A stretch of DNA of 64,000 bases from Pleurostoma richardsiae (lineage: Eukaryota; Ascomycota; Sordariomycetes; Calosphaeriales; Pleurostomataceae): contig JANBVO010000004.1 of assembly GCA_030052745.1 (NCBI GenBank), positions 992,001-1,056,000 on the forward strand. Reading direction: 5' to 3'. Each line of letters begins with the position of its first letter. Position 1 is the stretch's first letter. Below the pieces are notes generated by a model that was not told the DNA's origin, searched no databases, and saw nothing but the letters and a program-made list of their open reading frames with translations. Below are positions 45,545 to 56,229 of this stretch, piece by piece. The position numbers and the translations under genes were made by a program.

Positions 45545-47918
45545 GAGCCACAGGCAGCCTCATGTTTCGCGGATCATCGGCTGTGCAGGGAGGGAGTTGC
45601 GTTATCCGCAACGGTATCATATCAGTAATACACTACACGAGTCGCCCACCCGCATCTCCTTGCGGCATCGGTTAAGCACCATGGATGATCTGGAGATGAG
45701 AGAGTCCGAACATGCGACGGAGACCACCAGAAAGGCAAATCCCACATCAGCCGGTTTCTGGAAGGCTGGGTGGAAGCCTCCTGTCGTCAACGGGTAATTC
45801 GTACGTATCACCATGTTCTGCCTTTGCTGGTCAGCGCTAGACCGGATATGTGCCGCAGTGGCAGGTCATGATCAGCGGAGCCTCCGTGCATCTGTGTGCT
45901 CCCTGTTGGGGATCACACTGGGTGGGTGAGACACCGTCTCTCAGAGATGCCCTCCAACCTGCACGTAGGCCAGGCACAGGCAGACCAGGCAGAATGAATG
46001 GCCAGGGACCCTCTGCCCATGGCTGGCTAGACCGCCAAACCGTCAAGGGTTGTTTGTTGGCAAGATGCTCTGAAGATAGCCTTCGCATCATATGTGGTCT
46101 GTTGAAGATGGATCCGCAATACGAGAAGGCACAGAAACAAATGGGACTGGACAAAGATGGATTCACTGGTGCGGATGGGTGAGCGATATGTACGACGAAA
46201 TCAAGAATGCGGACGACAACGGCGCGGCTGCGGCACTGCGGCTCTCCTAATGAGGCAAGAATTGGAAATCTGACGAGCGAATTACCACATCAGCGCTGAT
46301 GCCATCCGCCTCGCCTTACTTTGTAATTCGTGCTCCGTCCAGCCCAGAGGACGCCTTACCCGGCCTTTGCTCGCTGCGCATTGTTATGGGCTGGTTCATC
46401 AAGGCAAATCGACGGGGGTGTTAGCAATGTGCAGCTTACGGTATCGTGCGTACATAATCCGTAGAAGGGCGGCGTGCGCCAGATGTCATGACATCAGGAG
46501 TCATTGCTTGGAAATAGCAACAGCAGTCGGTCTGGAAATGGGTGATGGCTAGCGGATATGTCGCGATGCAGCTGGCGAGAGGCGAGAGGCGGAGGCGACA
46601 TCGCTGGGTCGCTCGCCCGCTGGCGGTGCCGGAAGGGAAGGGCGCCAGAGTGGCAGGCAGGGTGGCAGAAAGTGGGCACTGGATGCCGGCGCGATAAGAG
46701 GGTTATCGGACAGCCATGCGGTACATCGGCTTAGCTCAAACGCACTAGGCTCACCCTGGCAGGTTTGTACTGTCGAGGTACCTCCCGGAGCAGCCTAGCG
46801 GCGCGTCAACCGCGGAACCGCCTTGCGCGGACCTGCATCGGTACACACCCGGTACACGGCATGACTTGGCCCAGAGGGTCCACCAGGGTCATGTCTGTGT
46901 CAGGGATCGAAGGGCATTGGCGCATCCCCCATCGATCACATCACGAGTCCCTCTCTTCAGTCACTCGCGCGTCTGGAGCGGCCACTGCAAGTGACTCTAC
47001 CTGCTGCTGCTGCTGCTGTCCCTACCTACATGCCTTCTACCGCTATCTCCTCTCCTCCTCCTCATCCATTCTCCTAGTCTGTCGAAACTGCACCTTCTCT
47101 TCCACTCTCCATCCCCTTCTGTTCCCTCAGGAAAGGCTTCCTCTTCGCCATCCAAGGTACTCGCCGTCTCTCCCGCCCACTCCGAGCGCCCCCCGATCAT
47201 CTATCTGCACCTCACGCACCCGTTCCATAGCCTGCGATCCCTCCGCCACTCCTTCCCTGTGTCTTCCATTCTCACGCCTCTGCATCGAGCATTACATGCG
47301 ATTCCCGAGTCATTCGCTTGACCTTGGGCAGCAGAGCCACTTTTGTATGTTCCGTCCTGCTCTGCGCCCGTTACCCTGCTACCTCTCTGCACGGCTCCTA
47401 CGTCGGCGGGCACCTGCCTGGCTGCCTGCCCCCTTGGATCTGCTTATCTTATCCGCCCCAGAGCACAGCTCCCCCCGTCTCCCAACATTTGGATGCCGGA
47501 GCCGTACCCCAAACTAACAAGAGCCACGACAGTTCCTGACCAACCCTCGGCGGTTTCGTCTTCCTGCTTCGAGATAATTCCATTCATACACTCAGCGGCT
47601 TCGCCGGTTCCCTTTTCATTGTCGGAAGCAGCTCAGAGACCACTGACACCGCCTTGCGCCGGCTCCAGCTCACCCCTGGTCCGTTTATCCACCCCGGCTC
47701 TGCGTCACACCTGCGTGCACCTACCCTCTTGCGATATTGTTTCCAGGGCTGCCTCGACCTATCGGATACCTGCCGCCTTGGGGCCGTTGAAGTCACATAA
47801 ACTTCCCCAGAGTCCTGTCCTTCGGCTCCCGTCTTCTTTCAACTTCTTCTCTCTTTCTCCAGCTTGACCCCGTCCCGGCCAGCTCCTCAGTACATCGACC
47901 ACCTCCCCCCAACTGTAC

Positions 47919-47957
47919 ATGACGACAACGCCGGCCGCCAACGACCACGTTTTCTAA
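47919..47957 (+). promoter_or_regulatory. Upstream ORF in the ATG1 leader
   Basis: A 12-codon frame (ATG ACG ACA ... TTC TAA) ends 60 bp before the ATG1 start codon. If the transcript begins upstream of it, it could dampen ATG1 translation. Transcript start is not visible from sequence. Confidence 0.4.
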
Positions 47958-48017
47958 GCCCACGGGCTGCCCTGGAACAAGCTACCTTCCTGTCAACTGC
48001 CAACCCTCGCAGGAAGG

Positions 48018-51000
48018 ATGGCCGACCGACAATCATCATCCGCCTCGTCCCGGCGGTCCAGGTCGGGCGATGATGCCATCGGACAGTTCGTCATTGGTGC
48101 GGAGATAGGCAAGGGAAGCTTTGCTCAAGTGTACATGGGCAAACACAAGGTTAGCTCATGCCCGACGCCATCGTGACATTCCTTACTGCTCCTTCATCAC
48201 TGTCCCTGCCCAAAGGGGTTTTCGTTCAAACTGCTCCTAGCCCCCGGCTGCACATGGATCATCAATCATACCTCCGGCGGTGTTTCCAAGTATGATTGCT
48301 AACATGACCTCCTTCTAGAGTTCCGGTGCCGCAGTTGCCATCAAATCCGTCGAACTGTCGCGACTGAACAAGAAGTTGAAGGAGAACTTGTATTCTGAGA
48401 TTAAGATTCTCAAGCACCTCCGCCACCCGCACATCGTCGCCCTCCATGACTGCATCGAATCCGGGACGCATATCAACCTTATTATGGAATACTGCGAGCT
48501 GGGAGACTTATCACTGTTCATCAAAAAGAGGGAAAAGCTGGTAACAAATCCTGCGACGCACGATATGGCGCGCAAGTATCCCAACGCGCCGAACGCTGGC
48601 CTCAATGAAGTGGTTATTCGGCACTTCCTGAAGCAGCTTGCGAGCGCTCTGCAGTTTCTACGGCAGGCTAATCTCGTCCATCGAGACGTCAAGCCCCAGA
48701 ATCTCTTGCTCCTGCCTTCTCCCGAGTATAGAGAGACCAACAGGGCCGCGAGGCCCGTCCTGAGTGCCAGCCAGGACTCCCTCATCCCCGTGGCCGGCCT
48801 GCCTTCTCTTCCCATGCTTAAGCTCGCGGATTTTGGCTTCGCCCGAGTTCTACCCTCCACATCTCTTGCAGAGACACTTTGCGGATCGCCACTCTACATG
48901 GCCCCCGAAATCCTCCGTTACGAGCGGTATGATGCGAAGGCCGATCTGTGGTCCGTTGGCACCGTTCTCTACGAGATGGTTGCTGGGAAGCCTCCCTTCC
49001 GAGCCAGTAATCACGTCGAACTCCTCCGCAAGATCGAAGCCGCAGAAGACCAGATCCGTTTCCCAAGGGAATCCATTGTCAGCGCCGACATGAAGGCGCT
49101 TATCCGGTCGTTGTTGAAGAGAAACCCGATAGAAAGATTGAGTTTCGAGAACTTCTTCAAGAACGTCGTGATAACCGGGCCTATCCCAGGTCTCGTGGAA
49201 GATGATATACCAAAGCCAGAGCCTCGAAGCTCAAGAGAGCTTCGAGCCGCAACGAAATCAGAAGAGCCAGTGCCTAGTCCTCGCAGACTGTCGATCCGCC
49301 GGTACCCTACGGAGCAGGATAATGTCCGAGAAGAAGCTGCGTCATCACCTAGAGAGAAGCACTTCCGGTCATCTCCCCTCAGCACTCCGGTGGAAGAAGG
49401 AAAGCAGCTCGGCGGTGGCTCACCGCGCTTGAGCTACTCACCTCGCCACGAGTCTGGAGAAGGCCTCGGTATAAGACGTCCTCAAGCTGTGCCATCAACC
49501 TCCGCACCCACTCGTCCCGGGCTCTATGAGCAGCGCCGGCGGGGGGCGTCAAATGCTTCACAGACGAGACAAACACGAGAAACGCCATCCCCTGTTGGTT
49601 CTGTAACGAACGAGCAAGCCAGGGTTCGAACAAGACATCAAGCTGGCAGGACGGCTGATGAGCAAGAAAAAGCCGCGCAAGATGTTGCATTCGAGCGGGA
49701 TTATGTTGTCGTGGAGAAGAAGCACGTCGAGGTCAACGCCTTCGCCGACGGACTTGCCAATGGAATGCTTGCGATGCAGGGACAGTCGGCATCGCCAAAG
49801 AGCGGCCAGATGGTCCGACGAGTGACTACTCAAGGAGCCCCCGAGTCGACAACCGGAGCAGTACCGCCGACGCCGTCCCGTGCGATGCAGATAGCGCAAG
49901 GCAAGCAGCGGCCAAATGCACATGATCGTCAGTCTTCGCTGGGTGGCAGCCCAGGGTCCACGGCCTCCTTTATCTCAAAGGCCATTCAAGATGCAAGCTT
50001 GCGTTTACTTGGTGTCAAATACGCGCCTCCGCTCATCGGCAAGGGGCCTTCCCCACCCCAGTTCTATAGCCCGTTTCCGGCATATCCAACACCATCAGCC
50101 CCTGTTGGGTTGATTGGTGACGGAAAGCAGAGTGCACCAATAGACGAAGACTCGCGTGTGGCTCAGTGCATTGAGGATCTAGCTACTCGAAGCGACGTCG
50201 TCTACGGGTTTGCAGAGGTCAAGTACAAGCAGCTTGTCCCTCTTGCACCGTCCATGGACCATGGCCTGGGTGGCGTACCCGCAGATAAGATGGCCACCGA
50301 GGAGGAAGATGTGCTCACGGTCGAGGCGATCGTTGTTCTGTCCGAGGAGGCTTTGGTCCTCTATGTCAAAGCGCTGTCTCTACTAGCTAAGTCAATGGAC
50401 ATTGCGAGTCTGTGGTGGGCAAGAAAGAATCGAGATTCTTCGGGGAATGGCCATTCCTCAGCCCGAGAGTCTTCCAACAGCCAGTCGTTGGCCTACAGAA
50501 TCAACTCGGCTGTCCAGTGGATACGGACGCGCTTCAATGAGGTTTTGGAGAAGGCTGAGATCGCCAGACTGAAACTGCTCGAGGCGCAGCAGCGGCTGCC
50601 GGAGGATCACCCAAGCCATCCGAACAACCACCCGACGGAGGCGACATCGATCAGTGCCTCTGGTGCCGAGGGCGTCTTTCTCACTGTCGGCATCAGTGCT
50701 GAGAAGCTGATGTATGACCGAGCACTCGAGATGAGCCGCACTGCTGCCATCAATGAAATCGCCAACGAGGACCTTGCTGGGTGCGAGATATCGTATGTCA
50801 CGGCGATTCGAATGCTTGAGGCAGTGCTGGACAACGATGATGAGATCCCTAAGCGGCGTGCATCTGGATCTCAGAAGGATGAACGCGGCTCAAATCGTGA
50901 GCAAGAGTCGACCGATCTGAATCCTGACGACCAGCAGACCGTCCAGAAGAGTACGTGCAGATCCGTCCGCTAGCTCGATCAAATGAATGTTGCTAACTGC

Positions 51001-51158
51001 CAGTAGTGATTCACATGATAACATCAAGGCTGGCTAACGTCCGGAAGAAGATGCACATGATTGCGAATGCGTCGAAGGCTCAACAGCAGCAACAAAGTCT
51101 CGCCCGGCGTCGCAGTGGCGATGTCACGCCGCGAAGCGTCCAGTCCCACGCTTCATAA
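48018..51158 (+). CDS. ATG1: Autophagy-initiating kinase Atg1
   Basis: Three exons: 48018-48149, 48319-50950, 51007-51158, giving 971 aa, close to other filamentous fungi. The N-terminal kinase has [19 protein letters not shown], catalytic Lys53 (VAIKSVEL), HRDVKPQN with Asp167, DFGFARVL from Asp215, and the activation loop [17 protein letters not shown] fungal insert lies between the catalytic loop and DFG. A long Ser/Arg/Pro-rich linker follows. The C-terminal helical region, from about residue 600, corresponds to the tandem MIT domain that binds Atg13 (for example [21 protein letters not shown]). Atg1 with Atg13 and Atg17 starts phagophore formation under TORC1 control. The last junction uses the acceptor at 51006, since the nearer one would hit stops. 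Very confident. Confidence 0.96.
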
Positions 51159-52152
51159 CCTCGGATTTTTAACCGCATCACCATTATTCAAGGGACGCCC
51201 ATAACTATTATACTACCTTCATGGTCACACGGCCAGTTATCTCTGCATTCTCGGGTTGACGCGGGGCTCACCATACATTGTGAGTCGTGAGGATGACGCT
51301 CGATTGCTCATTGTTTTTTCTTGTCTCCGCAGAGCCGGCTCATGCATCGGAGTCGAGCCGCTCTGCGCGTTTTTCGTCCCCCTTTGCCAGTTGGCTACGT
51401 CTGGAAGAGATGCCTTCTGCGTTGTTTAGGGCGGAAATGCCCTGGCGTTTTATGGACATACCTAGGCTTCTTACAGGGCCGGATCATATCTTCCTCGTGA
51501 TGAAATTCCGCGGAGTAGGATGGGCGAGCCTTCCTTTTCTGCTTCGATGTCTTTGTTATCAGGGTTTTCGGGTGGAGTATTCAGGAGGGTTCACGGGGAG
51601 AGGATCCAGTTGACAGAATGGACGCATATTCGGATGCCAATACCCAATTGATCATTTCGGCCTGCAGGATGGACTGCGGCGGGAAGACGCTGCTTGCATG
51701 ACTGTGAACAGGCGATGGCAGGGGCAGGGGCAGGCTTCGATACCGGGGACCAGGAAGGCGACCAAGTCGGACGCCAGAGACCTCTGCTCTCTCCTCTTTC
51801 CCCCTTCTGGGGTTCCATACTGTGTATTAAATTAGACCAAATTTTGCCTGGACTGTCTTTCCCGTTTGCCGGACAGGGGTCTCACCACCTTGTGCCCTCT
51901 AGTGAAGACTGCTTGAGAAGCACGCACGGTGATGAGGGTTTCGCCATCTGCTTGCACGGTTTCCTTGATATTCATGCGGGCATTGCTTGCTGCGCTGAGC
52001 TGCGTTCCCGGTAGATACATGACATCTAGTGAGCGATAAATCCATTTTCAACTCAACGGCTCGGTCATGGCAGAAGACGATTGTTCGTGCCAGTGCATTC
52101 AGCTTCCACCGTTCCTAGTCCCTCATCATTCCTTCTCAGACACTCCGCCCTC
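51159..52152. other. Intergenic downstream of ATG1
   Basis: About 1 kb with ATG1 3' region. A 108-codon plus frame (51287-51613) has no recognisable features and is not called. Confidence 0.5.
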
Positions 52153-52987
52153 TTACGCCCCGTTCACGAACGCCGTCCCGCCACACTCTGCGTCGAACTC
52201 GACACATTCCTTGAGCCCGCAGGCCTCAAACAGCTCCTTGAGTTCCTTGATCCCACCCACCACCGCACCGTCCTCCCCCTCTGGTCCGCCACTATCCCCG
52301 TCTCCCTCAGCTCCGTCGCCGTCCCACGCCAGGCCAGGTACGCCGGCGCAACGGCGAAGCGCGGCCATATCACCACCCGGAACCCCATCGCGCGGGGCCC
52401 CCATCGCGCGGGGCCTCCTCCGTGCTCACCAGCGTCATGACGGCCCCTGCCAACATGTTGAGCAGCCACGACGTGGGCGCTCAGGGCGATGCAGCACCGC
52501 GCCATCTGCTCCCTGGTGGTCATCGTCTCGAGGAATGCGACGTCGGTGCCCGCCCGGCCGCGGCGCGCAGCCGGGCCACGGCCTCGTCGAGACCCAGGGA
52601 CTGCAGGGCGTCGCGGGCGGCGGCGGCGGCGCGGATCCGGCTGGCAAAGACGGGAGAGAGGACGAGTTCCTTGCCGAGGATGCGGCCGCAGCGCTTGGTG
52701 GTGGTTTGGTCTTCGATGTGGAGGGCAGCGACGCCGGCGAGGGCGTATTTCTCGACCTGGCGGAGGAAGGGTAGGTTTAACAGGAGGACACGGGGATGGT
52801 TGTGGGAGAAGGAAAGCACAGTTCGAGCCACCATCATGGGTCCGCCGAACCTGGTGTCTGCTTCGACGATGACGGGCACGTCGCGGTCGAGGCTGGCAAT
52901 CATGCCGGTGTTGCTGCACATGTCGTCCAGGGTCGCGAGACCCAGGTCTGGTATGTCCAGTCTGCTCATAGAGGTGCCCGCGCCGGT
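52153..52987 (-). pseudogene. Decayed PEP-mutase/isocitrate-lyase superfamily gene
   Basis: Reading the minus strand from an acceptor at 52988 gives TGAGTSMSRLDIPDLG, MIASLDRDVPVIVEADT, then a retained intron-like stretch (about 52827-52764). AGVAALHIEDQTTTKRCGR and ALQSLGLDEAVARL follow. This is the oxaloacetate hydrolase/carboxyphosphonoenolpyruvate-mutase type, with KRCGR at the KKCGH position. The segment normally encoding GDIVIIARTDA is missing, leaving RIRAAAAARDALQSLG. The frame then changes at least four times (VAFLETMTTREQMA; LLNMLAGAVMTLVSTEEA; MGFRVVIWPRFAVAPAYLA; IKELKELFEACGLKEC...NGA-stop). A 16-bp tandem duplication lies at 52384-52415. No upstream exon with the usual CPGVYDGLTAR start is visible. 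This is a host metabolic-enzyme pseudogene. Confidence 0.8.
52384..52415. repeat. 16-bp perfect tandem duplication
   Basis: Two adjacent copies of CCCATCGCGCGGGGCC inside the decayed PEP-mutase-like gene. Its length is not a multiple of three, so it shifts the frame. Confidence 0.9.
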
Positions 52988-54044
52988 CTGTAAACCGGAA
53001 AGCGTTCGTGTTAGTCCCCGGCCACGACTATCACGCAAAGGTGAGAGGAGAACTGAGAAGGCTTTCCCGTACGAGATTGGGACTCCCCGATGCGCCCGAG
53101 GTCGTGCCAATATCGTATATAAGCCTGCGGCGCTATTTACAAAAGCTCGTGGGTGGTTAGCGAGAGCCAGAAAGAGGACAGGACGCATGAATGGCCAAGT
53201 TGTCCTCGTATGCAGTGGTCACTACGGGAATATGGGGAGCCTAACCCATTATCACGACGTCCCTTGACGACTTCGACGAATACGTATAGATTCTCCGTCG
53301 TTCAATGTCCATAATTCGTCCAGCTCAGCCAAAAGCCATTCCATGCGGTGATAAAAATCTAACTCCTCCTATCGAAACAGGAGATATTCGAGCCGTACCT
53401 GGCGTGAGTGCAGAGGCAACTATGTTTAAGTCATGGCCCCCTGCCAGCTAAAGGGGGGAACGGTGTTTGAAGCGTCGATTACGCGCAACCCTTTTCAAAA
53501 GGAAAATCTCAAATCGTCGCAAGACTGGGTATAAATGATATAAACGTTCTACATTCATGAACGATTTATGGAATGTTTCCTGGAGGAGCGTGATTCATGC
53601 GTCTCTAATGACTTTATCACCAGCGTTGTTCTTGGACTTAGTATCCCAAGTTTGATTGAGACTCAAGTATGCGCTTATTGCCTAGCTGCATTCTCCATCC
53701 CTCCTTCGTTTTCTGATCGCGCATCGACCTTTCCCATCGAGATGGTCAACACTTGCAAAATCACAGCGGTAACGCCTTCCGCTGGTCATGCAGGCTGATG
53801 AAAGACAGCTCTTGATTGAGCTTCTCTGAGCTTTGTCTGTCTATCTTGACGTCTCATCTTTAAATCCAAACTTCAATATACCCCGCCCTGCCTCTGTTTT
53901 CCCGCTCCTATACGAATATCACGGCGACTAGGTGGCATATATCACCTCCGAGGACTTCCTCATACCTACTTCGCTCTAGAGACATCGCTCGTCCATTGTT
54001 GCTTTTCCTACGCGGCTAGACTCAGGCAAAGCCTCTCAGTCACC
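52988..54044. other. Intergenic, AT-richer, upstream of the zeta-domain gene
   Basis: Where the missing 5' exon of the decayed enzyme gene should be, I find no matching sequence. A stretch around 53400-53570 is AT-richer with TATAAATGATATAAACG but no gene. The last 200 bp are the pyrimidine-rich leader of the next gene. Confidence 0.5.
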
Positions 54045-55121
54045 ATGGCTTCTGTAGCCAAGCACTACAGACTTCCTGAGGAAGATTCCCAGAGGATTTT
54101 CCATGAGCAGATCGTCCCCCAGGAGTTCAAGCACCTGGAGGGCGTCCAGCCTGACAACGCCCGGCAACCCATCGCCGCGTTCATCGTCGGCCAGACCGGC
54201 GCCGGCAAGACACGCATCGCTCCAGGCCTGCAGACAGCCTTCCAGAACCTAGGCCGCACGCACGCCCACTTCATCGCCGACACCTACAAGACCTACCATC
54301 CACAGTACCTCGACATCGTCAAGGTCCGGCCCGACCTCGCTTCGCCGGCCACCGGCCCAGACGCCCGCAAGTGGCTCGAGATGGCCTGCCGGTACGCCGC
54401 CGAGCACCGCTACGACGCCCTCGTCGAGTCCGCCTGCCGCCACCCTGACGACTTCTCTGGGCTGATCAAGGCCTTCCGCGACACCGGCTACCGCGTCTGC
54501 GTGGCTGTCCTCGCCGTCCCGGAGGCGCTGAGCTTGCTCGGCATCGTGGTGCGGTACTACCAGCAGCTTCCGGAGGCGCAGTCCGGCAACCTGCCCCTGC
54601 GCCTGACCCCCCTGAAGGTCCACGACGACTCGTACGCCGGCCTGCTGGCGGCCGCCGATGTCGTCGACAGGTCGGACCTGGTCGACCACGTCATCGTCGT
54701 GCGCCGCGGCAACCTGGTGGCGTACGCCAACTCCCGCAGCCCGGCGGGGGAGTGGATCCAGCCGGCCGGGGCCCGGTCGGCGCTCGACCTCGAGCGGGTG
54801 CGGCCGCTGCTGGACAGGGAGCTGTCCACCGCGCTCGCCGACCTGTCCGGCGTCGAGCAGTTCAAGGACGCCAAGGAGAAGAAGGAGATCGCGGACAGGC
54901 TGTACGAGGTGGAGAGGCTGCTGTCGGCGGTGCAGGTCCACGGGCAGAACATAGGGCCGTTCCCCGAGCTGCAACCGCTCGATAGCACGGCGTTTCTCGA
55001 GGGGATCTTCAGTGTGAGCGGCATAAGGGATGAGACGGCGGCTGAGGCCGAACCGGAGGTCGTGACCGATGCGGAGAAGGACCTGACGGTAGAGGAGAAG
55101 CTTGCGCACGACGACCCGTAG
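54045..55121 (+). CDS. Zeta-toxin-domain P-loop protein
   Basis: Single exon, 358 aa, intact. The Walker A motif GQTGAGKT is at residues 49-56, after IAAFIV. HFIADTYKTYHPQY (75-88), GPDARKWLEMA and ALVESACRHPDDF (125-137) follow. Then come RVCVAVLAVPEALSLLG, RLTPLKVHDDSYAGLL and a final VIVVRRGNLVAYANSR block. The order is that of the PF06414 family, whose bacterial members phosphorylate UDP-N-acetylglucosamine. The resemblance as I recall it is closest to actinobacterial and other fungal chromosomal copies. Absence of introns and strong G/C third positions fit acquisition from bacteria, but are not proof. There is no signal peptide. The C-terminal 60 residues are acidic and look disordered. 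No antitoxin (epsilon-like) gene is visible. Function in fungi is unknown. Confidence 0.85.
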   Translation: MASVAKHYRLPEEDSQRIFHEQIVPQEFKHLEGVQPDNARQPIAAFIVGQTGAGKTRIAPGLQTAFQNLGRTHAHFIADTYKTYHPQYLDIVKVRPDLASPATGPDARKWLEMACRYAAEHRYDALVESACRHPDDFSGLIKAFRDTGYRVCVAVLAVPEALSLLGIVVRYYQQLPEAQSGNLPLRLTPLKVHDDSYAGLLAAADVVDRSDLVDHVIVVRRGNLVAYANSRSPAGEWIQPAGARSALDLERVRPLLDRELSTALADLSGVEQFKDAKEKKEIADRLYEVERLLSAVQVHGQNIGPFPELQPLDSTAFLEGIFSVSGIRDETAAEAEPEVVTDAEKDLTVEEKLAHDDP

Positions 55122-55701
55122 TTTTAGGTCGATGTGTTAGGGAATCCGAACATGAACACGAGGAGATATCACATACCATGGGAGACTGACAAACACTGCC
55201 AGGGACACAATCCCGAATCTCCCTACTGTATCTACCGTTATGGAGTCACTGTGCTGACTTCTCATACCTAGAAGAACATCGACTTCCCCCCTTCCATGCA
55301 GTGGATCGCCCATGGATTGTGTGAGAGCTTTGCGCCCCTTCCCGCGAGGTGGACAAAGCCCCTCTGAGAATAAGCAACACCGTCTCTCCTTGTGCCCCTT
55401 TCTTTGTATGCCTACCGCTCTCCCTTTCACCCCAGAGAACGAACAAGCTCTTGTTCGCCTCTCGGTTCCCTTGTCTCGTCGTGTCTGAAACGAACAATGG
55501 ACAATCGATCCTTATGGATCTTCGTGAGATATAAACCCACGTAGCCTCCCCAGCAGCCAACACAAGCAGCACCGCTCTGAGCATCCGCACCACTCTCCCC
55601 AACAACTCGTTCGCCTTGACCCAAGCAGCCTTGTAAGTGACCCAGGTAGGTAAGACAAACAGGTGAGTTATTCCCATTCACACTTACAAACCGCCGCAAC
55701 C
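55122..55701. other. Intergenic between zeta-domain and Cys-rich genes
   Basis: 580 bp without a gene; its end is a pyrimidine-rich leader. Nothing else seen. Confidence 0.55.
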
Positions 55702-56229
55702 ATGTCTCCGGCACAGTCGAGCCCCGCCCTGGTCAAGTACCTCGGCTGCCGCGGCGAGCACGCCTACATCCGCCTCCCGCTGTCCTTCGCCCCCTCCGCC
55801 GACTGCGGGTACGGGGGCCTCGCGACCGCGACCTTCGTCTTCGGCAGGTGCCCGCGGTGCTGCCACTCCGTCCCGGCGCCCTGCTGCGGCAAGCCGTGGC
55901 CATCCGCCGCGGCGGACGGGGCAGAGGCCGCCAGCTGCGACTGCGGCGGCCTGAGGGTGTACCGCGGCCTGTCGCTGTGCGACCACAGCGTGTGGACGGA
56001 GGAGAAGGTCGGCGAGGCTACCGCTGCCGCCGCCGCGGAGGGGAAGGACGAGGTCTCGTTCCACTTCTGCTTCGACGAGGACGACTACCACTTCCCTGGG
56101 CTGCTCGAGGGCAAGGAGGATGACGGGAGGGTGGCGCTCCTGGAGTGGTGGAAGCTGTTGACGGAGATGGAGGGCATCGTGAGCAGGTGCCGCGGAGCGG
56201 ATGAAGAACAGCAGTCTCTGGGCATCTAG
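55702..56229 (+). CDS. Cys-rich hypothetical protein
   Basis: Single exon, 175 aa, start at 55702 in the context gcaaccATGtct; the in-frame upstream extension is non-coding leader. Ten or so cysteines are concentrated in the first 100 residues: a CPRCC, a PCCGKP and a SCDCGG group. These suggest one or two zinc-binding knuckles. Then come a Trp-containing SLCDHSVWTEEKV stretch, an Ala run, and an acidic segment (FHFCFDEDDYHFPGLLEG). No signal peptide or membrane span. The gene is GC-rich and intronless like its left neighbour. I recognise no family. It may be a lineage-restricted protein; codon pattern and strong start context argue that it is real. Confidence 0.6.
   Translation: MSPAQSSPALVKYLGCRGEHAYIRLPLSFAPSADCGYGGLATATFVFGRCPRCCHSVPAPCCGKPWPSAAADGAEAASCDCGGLRVYRGLSLCDHSVWTEEKVGEATAAAAAEGKDEVSFHFCFDEDDYHFPGLLEGKEDDGRVALLEWWKLLTEMEGIVSRCRGADEEQQSLGI

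Larger units (their letters stand above)
43594..48017. other. 4.4-kb gene-poor interval and long ATG1 leader/promoter
   Basis: No supported gene. A few plus-strand pieces look faintly coding (45209-45496; a start at about 45681 with MDDLEMRESEHATETTRK; 46108-46180 with MDPQYEKAQKQMGLDKDGF), but stops separate them and I recognise no family. They may be remnants of a lost gene. From about 46990 to 48017 the plus strand is extremely CT-rich with a CTG run at 47001-47018, as expected for a long leader or promoter of ATG1. A long open frame at 46765-47517 is a composition artefact. Confidence 0.5.

Noticed and set aside
46765-47517. 250-codon plus-strand frame before ATG1
   Set aside because: It only translates the CT-rich leader (runs of Cys, Ser, Pro and Leu) and has no conserved feature.
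51287-51613. 108-codon frame downstream of ATG1
   Set aside because: No homology features; lies in the 3' region of ATG1.
54045-55121. Zeta-domain gene as part of a complete bacterial-type toxin-antitoxin operon
   Set aside because: No epsilon-like short helical gene is adjacent or overlapping; neighbours are a decayed enzyme gene and a Cys-rich orphan 580 bp away.
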